In this document: piece by piece, positions 30,093-33,121 of the stretch
Layout: every line of letters begins with the position of its first letter
Numbering within the stretch: the stretch's first letter is position 1
Source of the DNA: Prevotella sp.
Lineage (GTDB): Bacteria; Bacteroidota; Bacteroidia; Bacteroidales; Bacteroidaceae
Reading direction: 5' to 3'
Length of the DNA stretch: 33,121 bases
Assembly: GCA_017538195.1 (NCBI GenBank)
Contig: JAFYJH010000167.1
Span: 1-33,121 of the forward strand
Program-made: the position numbers and the translations under genes
The notes under the pieces: model-generated
Told to the model about the DNA's origin: nothing
Seen by the model: the letters and a program-made list of their open reading frames with translations, nothing else
Databases searched by the model: none

Positions 30093-32876
30093 ATGAGAAG
30101 AAAAAACACGGAATTTCACCCCGACGCGAGTCAGCAGCGCGTGATTGATGCGGAGGGCGGCTACCACTTGGTGTTGGCGCCGCCGGGCTGCGGAAAGACG
30201 CAGATTCTGACGGAGCGAATCCGCCGTGCCCACGAGCGCGACGGCGTTCCTTACGACCAGATGCTTTGCCTGACCTTCACGAACCGCGCCGCACGGGGAA
30301 TGATCGAGCGAATCCGCCAGAACATCGACGACAACGAGGTGGCGCAAGTCTATGTGGGCAATGTCCATCGGTTTTGCTCGAAATTCCTGTTTGAAAACAA
30401 TATTCTGCCTGCCGAAACGTCGATTATCGACGAGGAAGATTCGGTCAGCATCGTGGCGCGATACCTCGACGAAGACGAGATGCAGGTGATGGAGAATGCC
30501 GTGCGCCGTCGCGAGTATTTCGAGATCGTCCATTTCTCCCATTTTATGCGTCAGATTCGGTCGGCGCAGCCTCGTGAACTGCGTCTGCATCCCGAAAGTT
30601 GCACCGCCGAGGATATTGCTTCGATGAAGAAGATTTGCGAGGTTCAACGGATGAATTTCGACGCGGAGGCGATGCTCGACATCTACGACCACACGGATTT
30701 CTACCTCACGAATCTGCGCTCGGCGGAGGGCTACGACCTCGGTTCTCAGGCGACCATCGACCGACTGCTGCGGAAAATGACGGTTTCGGCGCAGTATGAG
30801 CAATATAAGCGCGAAAATCACCTCGTCGATTTCGAGGATTTGCTCATTATGGCCTACGACAATTTGAGGAGTAAGGAAGTTGAGGAGTCGGGGAATCAGG
30901 CGGTCGAGGATTCTCAAAAATACAAGAAATACCGCTGGATTCAGGTCGATGAAGTGCAGGATTTAAACCCGCTGCAACTCGCGATTATCGACCTCATCAC
31001 CGATACTTCATCACCCAACACCCATCCTTCTTCCCCCCAGTTGGGGGGATTGAGGGGGGCTTCTTTCACCGTGATGTACCTCGGCGACGAGCAGCAGGCC
31101 ATTTTCTCGTTTATGGGTGCCCGACTGAGCACGCTCAACGCCCTGCGCCAACGTTGCGAGGGAAACATCCACCACCTTTCGACCAACCACCGCTCACCGC
31201 AGCATCTGCTCGAAGTGTTCAACGAATATGCCAGAGTCGTTCTCGGCATTGACAAGGAATTGCTGCCGCAGGCTTCTCAACTTGTTGAAAATCAAGAAAA
31301 TACAGAAAAAGAAACGCCTTTGCGAATCATCCGTAGCAACACGCTCGAAACCGAATATTACGATGTGGCGCACTTGGCGCAGGTGCTTGCCAAAGCCTAT
31401 CCTGCCGAAACGACCGCCATCGTCGTCAATTCCAATGCCGACGCGGAACTGATCAGCGACGAACTGCAAAAAATGTCGCAAGAACATTTCAAGGTGTCGG
31501 GCGAGGATCTTTTTTCGTCGAAGGAAGTGAAATTGCTGCTCGCCCACCTCAATGTGCTCGCCAACGACCATAATTTCATTGCGTGGGCACGGCTTTTGAA
31601 GGGTTTCGGAGTCACGGCTTCCAACGCCTACGCCCGAAATCTCGTGCAGTCGATGCGGCAACGGGCGATGCTTCCGAGCGATTTTCTGCTCTACGACGAC
31701 AGCAGCTATCTCGAAGAGTTTGCGAAGGCTTACGACAGCGGCGAAATCGTCGTTTTCGACACCGAAACCACCGGCCTCGACGTTTTCAGCGACGAAATTG
31801 TGCAGATTGCCGCCGTGCGCCTGCGACAAGGGCAGGTCGTCGAGGGTTCGGAGTTCAACATCTACCTGCAAACCACGCGCCCGATACCCGAAAAACTCGG
31901 CGACCTCGACAATCCGATCATCGAGGAACTTCGCCACCACGAACAAGTTCCGCCGACCGACGGTTTGCAGCAATTTCTCGACTACATCGGCACGAGTCCG
32001 CTGCTCGGTCACAACGTGATGTTCGACTGGCAGATGCTTCGCAACAACTGCCATCGCCACGGCCTCACGCCCATTCTGAGCCGTCCCGTTTTCGACTCGT
32101 TGAAACTCATTCGCCTCATCGAGCCGGATTTGAAGCAATACAAACTGAAATATCTGCTCGAAATCTTCCATTTGGAGGGCGAAAACAGCCATTTGGCCGA
32201 TGCCGACGTGGCTGCAACCTGTTCGCTCGTGCGCCATTGTTACGCGAAATCGACGGAAATTCTGCCCCAACAGCGCGAATTTCGCCGTCAGCAGCGCGTG
32301 AAAGACCGCGTGAACGCCCTTCGGCGGCAGTATCAGGACTATTTCGTGGAATCGAGCAAGAAATTGTACCGTTATCAGGACGCGAACAGCCTTGTGGACG
32401 AGTTGCAACGCTTCCACGACCATCTGACCGAGGCCGAAACCATTCGTCCCGTCGCGAAGTTGCACTACATCACTCGCTATCTCGCCGACGAGTTGATTGA
32501 CCCGTCAGCCGAACATTCGCTTGCGCAGCAACTCGCTGTCCACATCGTCGAAATCAATACGCTGAAAGAGGCCGATTTGTGCAATAGTCGGAGCCTTGAC
32601 GACCGAATTTTCGTCACGACCGTTCACAAGGCGAAAGGCCTTGAATTTGACAATGTCATCGTTTTCGATGCCGTAGAAGACCGCTATCCGAGTTATTTCA
32701 ACCGAAATAATCCCGTCGGAATAGCCGAGGATGCCCGAAAATTCTATGTCGCCCTGACCCGTGCGCGTCACCGTTTATACGTGGCGCAATGCCTCACGCG
32801 CCTCGACTACCACAACAATCCCCGTCCGCGCCAACTCACCCGTTTTATGAACCCGATTCAGAAGTTTTTCGGGTGA
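30093..32876 (+). CDS. UvrD/Rep-family helicase with an inserted DEDDh (DnaQ-like) 3'-5' exonuclease domain
   Basis: The product is 927 residues of SF1A type. It has Walker A APPGCGKT (29-36), FTNRAARGM, motif II VDEVQD (about 286), LGDEQQAIFSFMG, the late motif VTTVHKAKGLEFDNVIVFD and motif VI FYVALTRARHRLY. Between the 1B/2A regions and the last helicase motifs, residues about 549-720 form a complete DEDDh exonuclease: FDTETTGLD, HNVMFDWQML and HLADADVAAT. It probably unwinds and trims DNA ends in repair. A palindromic repeat is read in frame (HPSSPQLGGLRGAS) between motif II and LGDEQQAIF. The ATG at 30093 gives the N-terminus; the longer frame overlaps the symporter. Confidence 0.93.
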   Translation: MRRKNTEFHPDASQQRVIDAEGGYHLVLAPPGCGKTQILTERIRRAHERDGVPYDQMLCLTFTNRAARGMIERIRQNIDDNEVAQVYVGNVHRFCSKFLFENNILPAETSIIDEEDSVSIVARYLDEDEMQVMENAVRRREYFEIVHFSHFMRQIRSAQPRELRLHPESCTAEDIASMKKICEVQRMNFDAEAMLDIYDHTDFYLTNLRSAEGYDLGSQATIDRLLRKMTVSAQYEQYKRENHLVDFEDLLIMAYDNLRSKEVEESGNQAVEDSQKYKKYRWIQVDEVQDLNPLQLAIIDLITDTSSPNTHPSSPQLGGLRGASFTVMYLGDEQQAIFSFMGARLSTLNALRQRCEGNIHHLSTNHRSPQHLLEVFNEYARVVLGIDKELLPQASQLVENQENTEKETPLRIIRSNTLETEYYDVAHLAQVLAKAYPAETTAIVVNSNADAELISDELQKMSQEHFKVSGEDLFSSKEVKLLLAHLNVLANDHNFIAWARLLKGFGVTASNAYARNLVQSMRQRAMLPSDFLLYDDSSYLEEFAKAYDSGEIVVFDTETTGLDVFSDEIVQIAAVRLRQGQVVEGSEFNIYLQTTRPIPEKLGDLDNPIIEELRHHEQVPPTDGLQQFLDYIGTSPLLGHNVMFDWQMLRNNCHRHGLTPILSRPVFDSLKLIRLIEPDLKQYKLKYLLEIFHLEGENSHLADADVAATCSLVRHCYAKSTEILPQQREFRRQQRVKDRVNALRRQYQDYFVESSKKLYRYQDANSLVDELQRFHDHLTEAETIRPVAKLHYITRYLADELIDPSAEHSLAQQLAVHIVEINTLKEADLCNSRSLDDRIFVTTVHKAKGLEFDNVIVFDAVEDRYPSYFNRNNPVGIAEDARKFYVALTRARHRLYVAQCLTRLDYHNNPRPRQLTRFMNPIQKFFG
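31021..31063 (-). repeat. GC-rich palindromic repeat, copy 6 (in helicase gene)
   Basis: CCCATCCTTCTTCCCCCCAG, then TTGGGGGGATTGAGGGGGGC and TTC. Read on the minus strand it begins GAAGCCCCCCTCAATCCCCC like copies 4 and 5. It is translated as HPSSPQLGGLRGAS between helicase motifs II and III. Confidence 0.88.
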
Positions 32877-32880
32877 AAAA

Positions 32881-33121
32881 TCAGTCGGCAAAACGACGGA
32901 GAAGGTCGTCGTAGGCATCGATGCGACGGTCGCGCAAGAACGGCCACCAACGACGCACTTGTTCGCTTCTTTCGAGGCTGACGGCGACGACCTGCGCCAC
33001 TTCCTCGTCTTTCGGGGCACGATAAAGAAACTCGCCCTGTGGTCCGACAACCATCGACGAACCCCAGAATTGGATGCCTGAAGCCCCCTCCAACCTCCCC
33101 CCGATGGGGGAGGCTTCTGTC
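32881..33121 (-). CDS. aguB: N-carbamoylputrescine amidase, 3' part (cut by window end)
   Basis: The last 79 codons of a nitrilase-superfamily amidase are present. The segment GIQFWGSSMVVGPQGEFLYR, then VSLERSEQVRRWWPFLRDRR and IDAYDDLLRRF, matches the C-terminus of AguB. AguB hydrolyses N-carbamoylputrescine to putrescine, the step after agmatine deiminase. The 5' part, including the catalytic Cys, lies beyond the window. A palindromic repeat is read in frame just before GIQFWG (TEASPIGGRLEGAS). The gene converges on the helicase, with 4 bases between stops. Confidence 0.9.
   Translation of the reverse strand, partial: TEASPIGGRLEGASGIQFWGSSMVVGPQGEFLYRAPKDEEVAQVVAVSLERSEQVRRWWPFLRDRRIDAYDDLLRRFAD
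33080..33117 (+). repeat. GC-rich palindromic repeat, copy 7 (in aguB)
   Basis: GAAGCC...GGCTTC ends enclose CCTCCCCCCGATGGGGGAGG, the cleanest copy (38 bp). It lies opposite to the gene and is translated there as EASPIGGRLEGAS, nearly the same peptide as in the wecB-like gene. Confidence 0.92.

Overview
The window looks like a chromosomal segment from a member of the Bacteroidales, probably Prevotella-like. The evidence is a SusC/SusD pair, a RagA-type TonB-linked receptor, SPII lipoproteins, a DUF4105 (Lnb-type) protein, a secreted protein with a Prevotella-style C-terminus, and many promoters of the Bacteroidetes form TTTG-N19/20-TAnnTTTG. No rRNA, tRNA, transposase or CRISPR array was recognised.

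Layout. 58-2234: folB and a stand-alone piece resembling the C-terminus of a B12-dependent ribonucleotide reductase point left; agmatine deiminase (aguA) points right. 2397-4721: an Lnb-like enzyme module joined in frame to a second secreted protein, ending in a clear intrinsic terminator. 4813-13037: a five-gene import operon (SusC, SusD, a lipoprotein, a thioredoxin-like protein, a TlpA-type thioredoxin). 13038-17918: a WecB-like epimerase with altered active-site motifs, a lipoprotein nitroreductase, a GH27 alpha-galactosidase, and an SPFH/NfeD pair. 18069-21577: a methyltransferase and ClpB. 21582-26623: an accessory segment with a Fic protein, a DUF262-HNH protein, an EcoRI-type DNA adenine methyltransferase and a small AAA ATPase, interspersed with hairpin-forming repeats and operator-like promoters. 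26661-33121: an OPT transporter, a small HExxH protein, a bile-acid/sodium symporter family protein, a UvrD helicase with an inserted DEDDh exonuclease, and the 3' part of N-carbamoylputrescine amidase (aguB).

The most striking feature is a dispersed GC-rich palindromic repeat of about 32-44 bp (form GAAGCCCCC...CCTCCCCC-loop-GGGGGAGG...). It occurs seven times, always inside a protein gene, in both orientations, without breaking the frame: twice in aguA, once in wecB, twice in clpB, once in the helicase and once in aguB. aguA also carries two in-frame AT-rich tandem repeats. A second family (TTAAC/AAGTTAAAGGTTAA) supplies the last codons and stops of folB, nfeD and the OPT gene, and a third (CAATTGTCAATTATCAATT) borders both ends of the small HExxH gene. 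Short repeats are therefore reshaping coding sequences here.

The second focus is the 21.6-26.6 kb segment. There an EcoRI-family methyltransferase lies beside a DUF262-HNH nuclease candidate instead of an EcoRI-like enzyme. Its promoter sits in a perfect 13-bp inverted repeat, and a second canonical promoter lies upstream of a highly structured, apparently non-coding leader. The divergent ATPase gene has three 15-bp-spaced operator-like repeats at its promoter.
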